The position numbers and the translations under genes were made by a program. From NCBI GenBank assembly GCA_016845175.1, contig JAERTD010000038.1, positions 1 to 64,000 of the forward strand: a stretch of DNA of 64,000 bases, written 5' to 3'. Shown here piece by piece: positions 34,131 through 43,227 of the stretch. The notes below the pieces were generated by a model. That model was not told the DNA's origin. It ran no database searches and saw only the letters and a list, made by a program, of their open reading frames with translations. Origin of the DNA: Bacteroidota bacterium. Its GTDB lineage: Bacteria; Bacteroidota; Bacteroidia; Bacteroidales; F082. The stretch's first letter is position 1, and each line of letters begins with the position of its first letter.

Positions 34131-35621
34131 TCAATCTCCTTCAAACCTCTGGTCTGTAGCGGGTCGCAGTTTCTTACGTTCCACACCAAACACAAGCACG
34201 GCAAACACTAACAGTAATCCCGTATTGCTCAATAATTGAATCCAGAGTTCATCAAAACTCATCTGGCCCGACAATATATACAACAATAAGGCCAGCGCAG
34301 AGTATGAAAGTATCTTCACCAGTTCGTAGTTGATTTTGTATATATGTCTTCCCCAGGCAAAGGAAATGACCATCATAATGAAGTAACAACTGAAGTTGGC
34401 CCATGCGGATGCCACATAGCCGTATTTGGGAATAAATATGATGTTAAGACTGATGGTCACCAGAGCGCCGATAATGGCAATAAGAGCGCCGTATAGCGTT
34501 TTATCGGTCAATTTATACCATACTGAGAGGTTGTAAAACACGCCGAGAAACATTTTGGCTGCCAGTACAATGGGTACGATTTGCAAACCCACCCAAAATG
34601 CAGGACCTATAAAGTACTTGAACAGATCCAAATAGAAGTTTACTCCCAAAAATATAAACCAGATGAAAACGATAAACCAGGTCATGACCCTGCTGTAGAT
34701 TTCTTTGGCATCCTTTTTCTTTGCTTCAGCAAAAAAGAAGGGTTCCGCAGCATAACGGAACATTTGGATAAACAGCATCATCAAAACCGCCAATTTATAA
34801 TTGGCTCCGTAGATGCCGATTTGTGCAGTGGCCGTGTCTGGATCAGGTAAAAAGTATTTCAGCAGAATTTTATCAGATACTTCATTGATCATCCCTGCCA
34901 GACCGATAACCAATATGGGTAATCCGTAGGCCAACAATTTTTTGACCAGTACCATGTCAATGCCGATTCTGAACTGTCGTAACTCAGGGAAAAGCAATAA
35001 CAACACCGAGGCAGATCCGATCAGATTGGCCACCAGTACAAAGCCTACCAGTGAGGTTTGATTGTATGGAAAATAATCCGCATAGTTATCTCCCAGATAA
35101 GAAGGGATAATTAAGAGCAAAATGAAATTGAAACCAATGGTGATGCACACACTTACAATTCTGATAAGGGAAAAGCGTTTGGCTTTTTTCTGATAGCGTA
35201 ACCACGCAAATGGCAGGGCGGTGAAAGCGTCGATGCCCACTATCAATCCCAGTAACCAGATGAATTCCTGGTGTCCTGAATAACGAATCAGCTGAGCCGT
35301 TTCTTTGGAAAAGAGTAGCAAGAGGGCTATGAAAATACTGGTAGTGGCCAGCAACATGGTGGTGGCCGTACTAAAAACTTTTTTGGGATCTGAGGCGCTG
35401 TTGGCATAACGGAAAAACGCTGTTTCCAGGCCGTAAGTCAGCACCACCAGGAGTAAGGCAACATAAGCATACAGCTCGGTAATCTGGCCATATTCACTCT
35501 GATCGAAAATCCAGTGGGTATAAAAGGGAACCAATAGATAGTTCAGCAAACGCGGAACCATGGTGCCCAATCCATAAATGGCCGTTTCTCCTGCCAGGCG
35601 TTTTAATGGGTTAGCCGACAT
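34131..35621 (-). CDS. Oligosaccharide flippase (Wzx/MATE-like membrane protein)
   Basis: Inner-membrane protein of 496 residues with about 14 hydrophobic helices. It begins NPLKRLAGETAIYGLGTMVPRLLNYLLVPFYT, the typical N-terminus of polysaccharide biosynthesis (Wzx-type) flippases of the MOP superfamily, and continues with ELYAYVALLLVVLTYGLETAFFRYA. It would flip lipid-linked glycans for LPS, capsule or protein glycosylation. There are no glycosyltransferase genes nearby; instead it heads a block with dut, TPR, DUF4292 and EnvC-like genes. An alternative is a MurJ/lipid II-like role, which the sequence cannot decide. Confidence 0.9.
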   Translation of the reverse strand: MSANPLKRLAGETAIYGLGTMVPRLLNYLLVPFYTHWIFDQSEYGQITELYAYVALLLVVLTYGLETAFFRYANSASDPKKVFSTATTMLLATTSIFIALLLLFSKETAQLIRYSGHQEFIWLLGLIVGIDAFTALPFAWLRYQKKAKRFSLIRIVSVCITIGFNFILLLIIPSYLGDNYADYFPYNQTSLVGFVLVANLIGSASVLLLLFPELRQFRIGIDMVLVKKLLAYGLPILVIGLAGMINEVSDKILLKYFLPDPDTATAQIGIYGANYKLAVLMMLFIQMFRYAAEPFFFAEAKKKDAKEIYSRVMTWFIVFIWFIFLGVNFYLDLFKYFIGPAFWVGLQIVPIVLAAKMFLGVFYNLSVWYKLTDKTLYGALIAIIGALVTISLNIIFIPKYGYVASAWANFSCYFIMMVISFAWGRHIYKINYELVKILSYSALALLLYILSGQMSFDELWIQLLSNTGLLLVFAVLVFGVERKKLRPATDQRFEGD

Positions 35622-35647
35622 AAAAGGTCTCTTGTTCTTTTACAATC

Positions 35648-35655
35648 CAAATGTA
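35648..35655 (-). promoter_or_regulatory. Candidate -7 element for the flippase-dut-TPR-DUF4292-EnvC block
   Basis: TACATTTG on the minus strand, an exact TAnnTTTG match 26 bp before the flippase ATG. No clear -33 element. Confidence 0.42.
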
Positions 35656-35726
35656 TGCTTTAGTTTTCTATGGTATAACGCCAGCCTTTGGATTTTATTC
35701 GTAAAGATTGGATTATTGACAATTGA

Positions 35727-38700
35727 TCAGCTATCCGACCGGCTGGTTTCTTCTGCAGATGCAGCCTTAAATTTAAGAATGAAACGGCTGCCCTGCCCTA
35801 GTTCCGACTCAAAACCTATCTCCCCTCCTACTTCATTCATGATGTTTTTTACAATGGCCAGCCCAAGTCCTGTTCCAGCGGTTTTTGTGGTAAAATAGGG
35901 TTGGAAAACTTTTGGTTTGGCTGCCTCTGCAATACCTTTTCCATCATCCGAAATGCTGACAGCATAAAAGGCTTCTTCTGCTTCCAGACGAATCTGTACA
36001 CGGACCGTAGCCTTAGCTTCTTTGGCTTGGATGGCATTCTTAATAAGGTTATTGAAAACCCTGATCAAATCCTTCTCAAAGGCCAGGGTTAACCAGTGTT
36101 TTCTGTCTTCATCATATTCGAAACTGAGTGTCAGGCCTTCTTGATTTTCGAAAAGAGAAATGGCTGATTGAATCAATTCTTTGAGGTCGACACGGTGGAA
36201 TTTGCGCTCGTTCATTTTGGCAAAATCTGAGAACATTTCTGCCACTTTATCCAGGCTGTTGATTTGCTGGATAAGGGAGGCACTGATGCTTTTCATCTTT
36301 TCATCAAAAGCGGCATCCTTTTCATTATAGGCTTTTTCAAGGTATTGCACATTCAGTTTCATGGGTGTGAGCGGATTGCGAATCTCGTGAGCAATTTGAC
36401 GGGCAACTTCACGCCAGGCACTTTCCCGTTCGGAATGTTTGATGAGTTCAGCACTTTGCTCCAATTTATCCACCATGCCATTATAAGCCTCAATCAGTTG
36501 TCCGATCTCATCTCTTGAATTCCAACGCATGCGCTTGTTCTTTTTGTCTATTTGAATGGCCACAATATTTTCCTCCAACACCCTTAGAGGTTTGGTCAGA
36601 TATTTTGAAAACAACAAGGCCACAAAGGTTCCAATGATGCCAAAGATGACAAAGAGGTTGATGAAAGTGAAGAGCATGCGGTAATAGCTCAACTGTTCCT
36701 CAGATTGTCGGGCAAAATAAGGTAGGTTAATAATTCCTACTGGTTCATCATCCTGAAGTGTTAAAGGAATATATGAGGATAGGTATTCCAAGGTTCCGAT
36801 CTTTTCTTCTGTAATATAAAACAGTTTGTTTTTAACAAAGAGTTCTTCATAGGCCATGGGATTGACGAACTCTGAAATAAATCCGTTGGTCACCACCTCG
36901 GGCCGTGAAGTGGCAATGAGATAGCCGTGCTTGTTATACAGGTGGATATCGGAAAAGAACACCAATGAAAATTTTCGCAACAGGGCATGTAGCATCTCGG
37001 GATCATCAGCCCAGGCTTCGGGCTTGGATGCCAGCTTGTGCTGCAATTCAATAAACACAGAGTAGGTTCTTTCGTTGAGTTGTTCTTCACGGCTGCTTTG
37101 GTTATTCATTTCCACATAAAACAGGGTAAGAAAGGCCATGGACAATATGATAAACGTGATGAACACCATAAATACTGTCTGCAATCGGTTGCCCAAGCTC
37201 ATATTAAATTCCATTTTACCGGAAAAAAACCAGGAAAACAGAAAAACAAACAAAACAATGAGTGTAAACAGTATGAACAATATGGAAAAAACTACCAGGT
37301 GTTCTGCCAGTTTTGTTCTTGGCCTACTGATTATCAATATATTGTTTTCAGATATCGGAATCTTTAGGTGTCTGAATTGATCCAGATTAAAAAAGTGTTC
37401 ATTTCCATAATCTTTCAAATACTCATTGTGAGTATGGTAAGCGAAAGTGCCAAATTTATAGCTTAGTTTTCCTTCAAAATAATTGGCAAATGAATAACCC
37501 GAAAGGTCAACCAGGGCAGTGCTTTGATCCACCAATAATTCAGGATATCCCAGTCCTTCGGGTATGAGACTGCTCACAAAATCCATATATAATACCAAGG
37601 ATTTACTTCCACTATGGAAGTTCAGTTTTCCTATATAATATATGTGCTCTGGTTCATCATCAATCAAGAACAAATGTTCTGAAAGTGTGGGTTTTCCTTC
37701 CTGACTTACCATAGTTTCGAAATAATCTTCGCAACCTACGATCAAACCATCAGGTTGTATTTCGATGAGATCGCTGCTGTCACACAAGGTCATTTGAATG
37801 GAAAATTTCTTCCAAAACCCTTTGAAGTAGTTTTTCTGCAAATGCGCATCCAAATCCTCCACCACCCTTCCACTATGATCAATGATATGTTGCACCATGG
37901 TGTCTGAATGCATCTGGCCCATGAGCACATCAAATTGCTCTTCCAGTTGTGGCTCCCTGGCATGGGCTAAGTCATAGAGTGTTTCTGCCTGCTCCTGGTC
38001 TTTTCTTTCCTCAGTACCCAGATTAACCAGAAGAGCAATGACCACCGAAAACAACACCAGGCTTCTTAGATTTCGACTTAATTCGCCCGTATTTCGTTTT
38101 GATAAATACTTTGCGTTGAGCAAGCTTAGCGCAATGAAACCAATTAGTATCCATGGCATCCATTGATTTGAAAACCACCAGCTATTTGGTAAAAAGACGA
38201 TGAGAACTGCTAGTAGCAAATGGGATATAAGTACAGCTAATGACACGGAGCTGTTGCTGAGGAGCCTGTCCGTGCTCAAATACAGAAATACACTGAGAAG
38301 AATGACGTCCAGCAGCAATAGTACACAGGAAAAATCCTCAAAACTAAAGTTGAGGATCCCTCCACACTGGCTATGGATAATAAGTAAATAAATGAGCAGA
38401 AAAGTCCATAAACTTACCAGCCAAAACACAAGGGTGCTAAGCAGGGATTTATATAGGTTTGTTTTTGATTCCTGGGTCAGGTTGTGTTCTTTTCTTGCTG
38501 ATTTATAGATTCTTACAGCAATCACACACATCAGGACCACATTTAGGCTAAGATCTCCAATGGACTCAAAATATGGCATCAATTGAAGTCCTGGTTCGAA
38601 GAGAAATGAAGTTTTTAGTTTAGCAGGTACAGCCAAATAATAATCCAGTAACCGCAGTATGATCACATCAGCAATAAAAAATATGGGTCGCCATAGTTGA

Positions 38701-39407
38701 ATCCGTCCTCGTGGAAGTACCTTAGCATACAAACGGTACATACCATTCAGTACACACACATACACAAGAACCATTAGTACAAACAGCAGATAAATAATGG
38801 TTTCATTGGAAGCATCGGTATCACTAAAACTCACTGACATTAAATAGCTGCCATCATGACTATTTATGGGATAGGCTAAATCAGTTTTGTCCAGACTAAA
38901 CGATAGGTTTGCATGGTCACCGTAAACCGTATTTTCATAAGTTGGCAAATACTCATTATTGATGGAAAAATCCTTCCTTATGAGTTGATAAACAAAAATG
39001 TCATAATTCTGAAAACCATAATATCGGGTAAGGTACCAGGCTGTTTTGTCACGGATTACTCTATAGGTTTGCTTGCTGTCATAATCATTGGGTATGGAAA
39101 GCATATTGGTATTCCAAAACACCAGGCTGTCATTTCTAAAAATTTGCAAAAAAGTATAAGGATGTTTCTTCACTACTCTTTCCAATTGTGGCCATCCTTC
39201 TTTTACAGTTTTTGATTGTAGGATATTGTTGACTTTCTCCGTACAGTCATCCAGAAAATGTTGTTGTTGTTGGATTTTTTGTTGCAGGTCGTTAGCCAGT
39301 TGATCCGGATTGGGTGATTGTTGACTAAGGATCAACACCAGACCATAAGCACAAGCAAAAAAAATGGCGAGCCACCAGCTGATGTGTTTTTTTATTTGTG
39401 TCCCCAT
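35727..39407 (-). CDS. Large multi-span sensor histidine kinase (NtrY-like core)
   Basis: A 1226-residue membrane kinase, starting at the ATG at 39407 just before the first helix. In order: one transmembrane helix, a periplasmic region (about 30-190), a bundle of about eight helices (about 195-475), a second periplasmic region (about 480-700), two helices, a third periplasmic segment (about 765-890), a helix leading into HAMP, then HisKA and HATPase. The H-box RQIAHEIRNPLTP has phospho-acceptor His1007; NNLIKNAIQ (N box), DDGKGI (G1) and TAGTGLGLAI (G2) are intact. The core resembles NtrY. No response regulator lies next to it. Three sensory regions in one protein is unusual. Signal unknown. 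Confidence 0.9.
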   Translation of the reverse strand: MGTQIKKHISWWLAIFFACAYGLVLILSQQSPNPDQLANDLQQKIQQQQHFLDDCTEKVNNILQSKTVKEGWPQLERVVKKHPYTFLQIFRNDSLVFWNTNMLSIPNDYDSKQTYRVIRDKTAWYLTRYYGFQNYDIFVYQLIRKDFSINNEYLPTYENTVYGDHANLSFSLDKTDLAYPINSHDGSYLMSVSFSDTDASNETIIYLLFVLMVLVYVCVLNGMYRLYAKVLPRGRIQLWRPIFFIADVIILRLLDYYLAVPAKLKTSFLFEPGLQLMPYFESIGDLSLNVVLMCVIAVRIYKSARKEHNLTQESKTNLYKSLLSTLVFWLVSLWTFLLIYLLIIHSQCGGILNFSFEDFSCVLLLLDVILLSVFLYLSTDRLLSNSSVSLAVLISHLLLAVLIVFLPNSWWFSNQWMPWILIGFIALSLLNAKYLSKRNTGELSRNLRSLVLFSVVIALLVNLGTEERKDQEQAETLYDLAHAREPQLEEQFDVLMGQMHSDTMVQHIIDHSGRVVEDLDAHLQKNYFKGFWKKFSIQMTLCDSSDLIEIQPDGLIVGCEDYFETMVSQEGKPTLSEHLFLIDDEPEHIYYIGKLNFHSGSKSLVLYMDFVSSLIPEGLGYPELLVDQSTALVDLSGYSFANYFEGKLSYKFGTFAYHTHNEYLKDYGNEHFFNLDQFRHLKIPISENNILIISRPRTKLAEHLVVFSILFILFTLIVLFVFLFSWFFSGKMEFNMSLGNRLQTVFMVFITFIILSMAFLTLFYVEMNNQSSREEQLNERTYSVFIELQHKLASKPEAWADDPEMLHALLRKFSLVFFSDIHLYNKHGYLIATSRPEVVTNGFISEFVNPMAYEELFVKNKLFYITEEKIGTLEYLSSYIPLTLQDDEPVGIINLPYFARQSEEQLSYYRMLFTFINLFVIFGIIGTFVALLFSKYLTKPLRVLEENIVAIQIDKKNKRMRWNSRDEIGQLIEAYNGMVDKLEQSAELIKHSERESAWREVARQIAHEIRNPLTPMKLNVQYLEKAYNEKDAAFDEKMKSISASLIQQINSLDKVAEMFSDFAKMNERKFHRVDLKELIQSAISLFENQEGLTLSFEYDEDRKHWLTLAFEKDLIRVFNNLIKNAIQAKEAKATVRVQIRLEAEEAFYAVSISDDGKGIAEAAKPKVFQPYFTTKTAGTGLGLAIVKNIMNEVGGEIGFESELGQGSRFILKFKAASAEETSRSDS

Positions 39408-39522
39408 AGGAATGATATATGACAGTGGGCAAGTAACAAAAGCCAATGCCCATGTGAATGTACAACATTTACCGTATTGGACTTACAGCTTCAGAAATAA
39501 ACAGCCCTTCGTCTGCCTTTGG

Positions 39523-40434
39523 TTAATTGGCCTTCTTAGCTACAAAAATCATGCTGGAATAGTCGTTGGATTCTTTTGCCATCCTGTTGGAGCTCCAGCC
39601 TTTCATAAAGGCTTTTGGATATGGAAACTTATTTCCGAGATATGTTTCGCTCAACAAAGACACATAGTAGGCGTCGAAGGTCATGGGCAGGCTTTCGATC
39701 AACTCAAAGTTGTATTTCTTTAACAGTGATTCCATACTGCTTTTACTGAAGTGGTATAGATGCCGAGGCACATCCAAACCAGCCCAGTATTTTCCGTATT
39801 GTTTGGCATCAGGTGAATCAATGTTGGGAACAGCCACGAACAAAAACCCCCTTTTCTTCAGCAGTCGGCTTAATTGTTTCATCCGCTCATCGAGATCGAG
39901 CACATGCTCCATCACATGCCAAAGTGATATGATATCAAATTTTTCATCAGGCCATTGGTCAAGCTGAGATTCTTCAAAGATGTCGAGATGGTGTTGTTGC
40001 TGTGCAAAGGCACGGGCAGGCTCATTGGGTTCAACGCCGCTTACTTCCCATTGGTTTTTTTTGAAATGAGCCAGCACTTCTGCTGTTCCGCAACCGATAT
40101 CCAACATGCTTCCCATTTGATGATAAGAAGTAATCAATTTGAATTTCTTTGAAATATTTTGGTTGCGCAGCATATTGTACAACCAGGCAATGGGTGATTT
40201 TTTGTTGGCGGTATGTGACAAATAATCCTCAGAATCATAATAGGCTCCCAGCTCTTCTTTCCTTGGTATGGGGTTCGTAAAAATAAAGCCACATGAATCA
40301 CAACATTCTATGGCAAAATCCTCCTGACTAAGGAAATAATCCTTGGATTGTAAATAGCCTGAAAAGTCCGGGTGACCACAGATAGGACACTGTTTGCGAT
40401 GGATTAATTCTTTTGATTGTTTCACGTGAAACAT
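39523..40434 (-). CDS. Class I SAM-dependent methyltransferase with N-terminal zinc ribbon
   Basis: A 303-residue methyltransferase. A zinc ribbon (CPICG ... CDSCG, about 17-48) precedes a Rossmann domain with motif I MLDIGCGTAEVL (about 110), motif II VSGVEPN and motif IV FDIISLWHVMEHV. This zinc ribbon plus methyltransferase arrangement is common among enzymes acting on sugars or lipid-linked intermediates; the substrate here is unknown. The first six codons (MFHVKQ) are the translation of a perfect parS site, so the annotated start may be a product of that site; no good later ATG precedes the zinc ribbon. It is the last gene of the DUF4175-ybeY-mnmG operon, 7 bp after mnmG. Confidence 0.87.
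   Translation of the reverse strand: MFHVKQSKELIHRKQCPICGHPDFSGYLQSKDYFLSQEDFAIECCDSCGFIFTNPIPRKEELGAYYDSEDYLSHTANKKSPIAWLYNMLRNQNISKKFKLITSYHQMGSMLDIGCGTAEVLAHFKKNQWEVSGVEPNEPARAFAQQQHHLDIFEESQLDQWPDEKFDIISLWHVMEHVLDLDERMKQLSRLLKKRGFLFVAVPNIDSPDAKQYGKYWAGLDVPRHLYHFSKSSMESLLKKYNFELIESLPMTFDAYYVSLLSETYLGNKFPYPKAFMKGWSSNRMAKESNDYSSMIFVAKKAN
40418..40433. promoter_or_regulatory. parS: parS centromere site 1 (ParB binding)
   Basis: TGTTTCACGTGAAACA, a perfect 16-bp palindrome identical to the consensus chromosomal parS recognised by ParB. It overlaps the start codon and first codons of the methyltransferase gene. No parA or parB gene is in the window, as parS works at a distance. Confidence 0.92.
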
Positions 40435-40441
40435 GTATTAG

Positions 40442-42310
40442 TTAGCGACCAAGGAACACCATCAATACGCTGATATCAGCAGGTGATACACCGCTGATTC
40501 TGGAGGCTTGTCCTATGGTTCTGGGTTTGATTTTATTTAATTTTTCCCTTGCTTCAGTTGAAAGGGCCTGAAGAGCATGGTAATCAAAATCCGCCTTAAG
40601 GGCCAGATCCTCAAACTTAGAAACTTTAATGGCCAGATCCTGTTCCTTGGCAATATAGCCCTCATACTTCAGGAGTATTTCGGCTTCCTCCATGGTCTCC
40701 TGGTCATAGTCACTGTCAATGATAAAGTTTCTAAATGATTCAATACTTGAGACTAAATTATCTATATGAATTTGGGGGCGTAATAACAGAGCTGCCATTC
40801 TGGATTTCTGTTGCAGGGCTGTGGTATTTTTATTATGTAACATAGTATCCACCTCAGCTGGAGTCACAGAATTTTGACGCAAAAACTTGATAATAGACTG
40901 AACATTGTTTCCTTTGGTCTCTGCCTTCTGAAACCTTTCCTCAGATGCCAATCCCAATTGGTGGGCCAGTGGGGTAAGTCGAGCATCAGCATTGTCCTGC
41001 CTTAACAATATCCTGTATTCTGCCCTTGAAGTAAACATCCTGTAGGGTTCATCTACACCTTTGGTGATTAAATCATCGATGAGTACACCTATATAGGCCT
41101 CATGCCTTTTGAGTACAAACTTTTCCCTTTGTTGAATTTTTTGATGGGCATTTACACCAGCCATTAAACCTTGTGCGGCGGCTTCTTCATAGCCAGTGGT
41201 GCCGTTGATTTGTCCTGCAAAATATAAACCCTCCACCAGTTTTGTTTCCAGGGTATCGCTTAATTGAGTGGGAGGAAAATAATCGTATTCTATGGCATAA
41301 CCAGGCCTGAATATTTTGGCGTTTTCAAAGCCGGCAACTTCTCTTAGGGCTTTTAATTGAATGTGATCGGGCAAGGACGAAGAAAATCCATTGACATAGT
41401 ATTCCACTGTATCCCATCCCTCGGGTTCCACAAATAACTGATGCTGGTCGCGTTGGGAAAAACGCTCTATTTTATCCTCTATGGATGGACAATAGCGAGG
41501 ACCTGTACCTTCAATCCTACCCGCAAACATGGGGGAATCCTTGAAGCCTATTTTAAGTACATCATGAACCTTAGGAGAGGTATAGGTAATCCAGCATGAA
41601 CGTTGCTGTTGTATTTTTTCTTCAGACATAAAAGAAAACAGTTGAGGATCTTCATCGCCCAATTGCTCTTCCATGGCATCAAAATTAATGGTGCGACCAT
41701 CCACACGAACCGGAGTGCCTGTTTTAAGTCGGTCACTTTCAAAACCCAGTTGCTTTAAATTTTCTGTGATCCCATGGGAGGGAGGGTCACCAATTCTACC
41801 GGCGGCAAACTGTTTTTGTCCCACATGTATCTTTCCATTTAGAAAAGTTCCGTTTGTTAGAATTACAGTTTTGCTCTTAATTTCCAATCCCATGGAGGTG
41901 TGAACACCTACCACGCTTTTGTTCTCCACCAAAAGCCCCACAACCATATCCTGCCAGAAATCCAAATTAGGGATACCCTCCAACACCTTACGCCAATGAT
42001 GCGAAAACAGCATTCTGTCACTTTGGGCTCTTGGGCTCCACATGGCAGGGCCTTTTGATTTGTTGAGCATACGAAACTGAATCATGGATCGGTCGGTGAT
42101 TAAACCCGACTGTCCACCCAGGGCATCTATTTCCCGTACAATTTGTCCTTTGGCAATGCCTCCCATGGCCGGGTTACAAGACATCTGAGCAATGGCGTTC
42201 ATGTTCATGGTGATCAGCAACACCTTCGATCCCAGCTTTGCTGCGGCAGCAGCTGCTTCGGATCCGGCATGACCGGCACCTACAACGATGACATCGTATG
42301 ATTCAAACAT
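40442..42310 (-). CDS. mnmG: tRNA uridine-5-carboxymethylaminomethyl modification enzyme MnmG (GidA)
   Basis: FAD-dependent enzyme that, with the GTPase MnmE, installs the 5-(carboxymethyl)aminomethyl group on wobble U34 of several tRNAs. The 622 residues are full length. Visible marks include the FAD loop [46 protein letters not shown] text (here [14 protein letters not shown]), [21 protein letters not shown] and the C-terminal [19 protein letters not shown]. It is flanked on both sides by parS. mnmG next to parS or oriC is seen in several phyla, which suggests an origin-proximal place. mnmE is not here. Confidence 0.98.
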   Translation of the reverse strand: MFESYDVIVVGAGHAGSEAAAAAAKLGSKVLLITMNMNAIAQMSCNPAMGGIAKGQIVREIDALGGQSGLITDRSMIQFRMLNKSKGPAMWSPRAQSDRMLFSHHWRKVLEGIPNLDFWQDMVVGLLVENKSVVGVHTSMGLEIKSKTVILTNGTFLNGKIHVGQKQFAAGRIGDPPSHGITENLKQLGFESDRLKTGTPVRVDGRTINFDAMEEQLGDEDPQLFSFMSEEKIQQQRSCWITYTSPKVHDVLKIGFKDSPMFAGRIEGTGPRYCPSIEDKIERFSQRDQHQLFVEPEGWDTVEYYVNGFSSSLPDHIQLKALREVAGFENAKIFRPGYAIEYDYFPPTQLSDTLETKLVEGLYFAGQINGTTGYEEAAAQGLMAGVNAHQKIQQREKFVLKRHEAYIGVLIDDLITKGVDEPYRMFTSRAEYRILLRQDNADARLTPLAHQLGLASEERFQKAETKGNNVQSIIKFLRQNSVTPAEVDTMLHNKNTTALQQKSRMAALLLRPQIHIDNLVSSIESFRNFIIDSDYDQETMEEAEILLKYEGYIAKEQDLAIKVSKFEDLALKADFDYHALQALSTEAREKLNKIKPRTIGQASRISGVSPADISVLMVFLGR

Positions 42311-42318
42311 GGAGTAAT

Positions 42319-42334
42319 TGTTTCACGTGAAACA
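42319..42334. promoter_or_regulatory. parS: parS centromere site 2 (ParB binding)
   Basis: A second TGTTTCACGTGAAACA, identical to site 1 and 1901 bp away. It fills most of the 27-bp gap between ybeY and mnmG and ends 9 bp before the mnmG start. Confidence 0.92.
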
Positions 42335-42337
42335 TTT

Positions 42338-42760
42338 TCAAATTTCAGGCTGCAAACTTAAATAATAATCCTCTTTGCTGCGCATCTCTTTTTTTTCGGC
42401 CTTGCTATGGTCTTCATAACCGATGAGGTGGAGGACACCGTGAACCAGCACCCGTGATAATTCCTGCTCAAAATTCTGAGCGAACTTTTTCGCATTGTCA
42501 TCCACTCGATCGAGGCTGATGATAATGTCTCCCGAAATAATTTCCAGGTTCTCTGATGAAGGGAAAGTGATGATGTCTGTATATGTATCGTGATTGAGAT
42601 GGGTGCGGTTGAAATCCAATAAGTCTTCATCAGTAGTCAGCAGATAATGAATATCACCTTCTTTTTTTCCTTCCTTTATAATCACCTGCCGGATCCATTC
42701 TTTTAAAATGGATGTTGATGAAATTCGTAATGCCGGATGTTCATGGGTAAAACTAATCAT
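42338..42760 (-). CDS. ybeY: Endoribonuclease YbeY
   Basis: Metal-dependent RNase for 16S rRNA 3' maturation and ribosome quality control. The 140 residues contain the motif HGVLHLIGYEDH. The third His is one residue further away than in the usual HGxLHLxGYDH; this extra residue is, as far as I recall, normal in Bacteroidota. DIIISLDRV and FPSS lie upstream in family order. Its start overlaps the RsbW-like gene by 8 bp, and mnmG follows after a 27-bp gap filled by parS. Confidence 0.94.
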   Translation of the reverse strand: MISFTHEHPALRISSTSILKEWIRQVIIKEGKKEGDIHYLLTTDEDLLDFNRTHLNHDTYTDIITFPSSENLEIISGDIIISLDRVDDNAKKFAQNFEQELSRVLVHGVLHLIGYEDHSKAEKKEMRSKEDYYLSLQPEI

Positions 42761-43217
42761 GCCGATTGCTCATCGCCTTTTTCAATGCTCCCTCAAAATA
42801 GGCACGCAACAAAGTCGTTCGTTCCTCCGCTACCAAATTGTGAACCGCAGAAATGTCAAAAGTCAACAACAAGCCTTTTTCATCACTAATTTCAATCTGA
42901 TCGGCCAAAGTATTCACCAAAAAGGCTCTTTTGCTTGTAACTGACTCTTCCAAATCGTTCAGTTTTTTTGTGCGTAAATAGGTTGTTAACCGCTGATTAT
43001 CAGGTGTTTGTATGTTTATAGTGATGTTTTTAAAGTCCGTATAATAGTCATATTTGAGCAAACTCCCGTCCATCTCCTCACACAGAAGACTGAAAAGCTC
43101 TGTTAACACCGTCAGAATATTACCATAATAGGAATCATTTAAAAAAACCTGCTCACTTAGATTGTCAACATATTTTTCCAGACTTGGCATGTTTTTCTCG
43201 AGAGCAACAATTTCCAT
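42753..43217 (-). CDS. RsbW-like GHKL-fold protein, probably catalytically dead
   Basis: A 154-residue protein starting at the ATG at 43217, which gives the usual short lead before LEKYVDNLSEQVFLNDSYYGN; longer frames overlap the upstream gene. This segment resembles anti-sigma kinase RsbW proteins found at the same place before ybeY in other Bacteroidota. The ATP-binding N box, normally EAVxNAxxHGN, reads ELFSLLCEEMDG here, and no G1 box (DxGxG) can be found. So it keeps the fold pattern but probably not ATP binding. Inference from context: partner-switching regulator or structural remnant. It is coupled to ybeY by overlap and lies 10 bp after the DUF4175 gene. Confidence 0.7.
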   Translation of the reverse strand: MEIVALEKNMPSLEKYVDNLSEQVFLNDSYYGNILTVLTELFSLLCEEMDGSLLKYDYYTDFKNITINIQTPDNQRLTTYLRTKKLNDLEESVTSKRAFLVNTLADQIEISDEKGLLLTFDISAVHNLVAEERTTLLRAYFEGALKKAMSNRHD

Positions 43218-43227
43218 CACGCAACTT

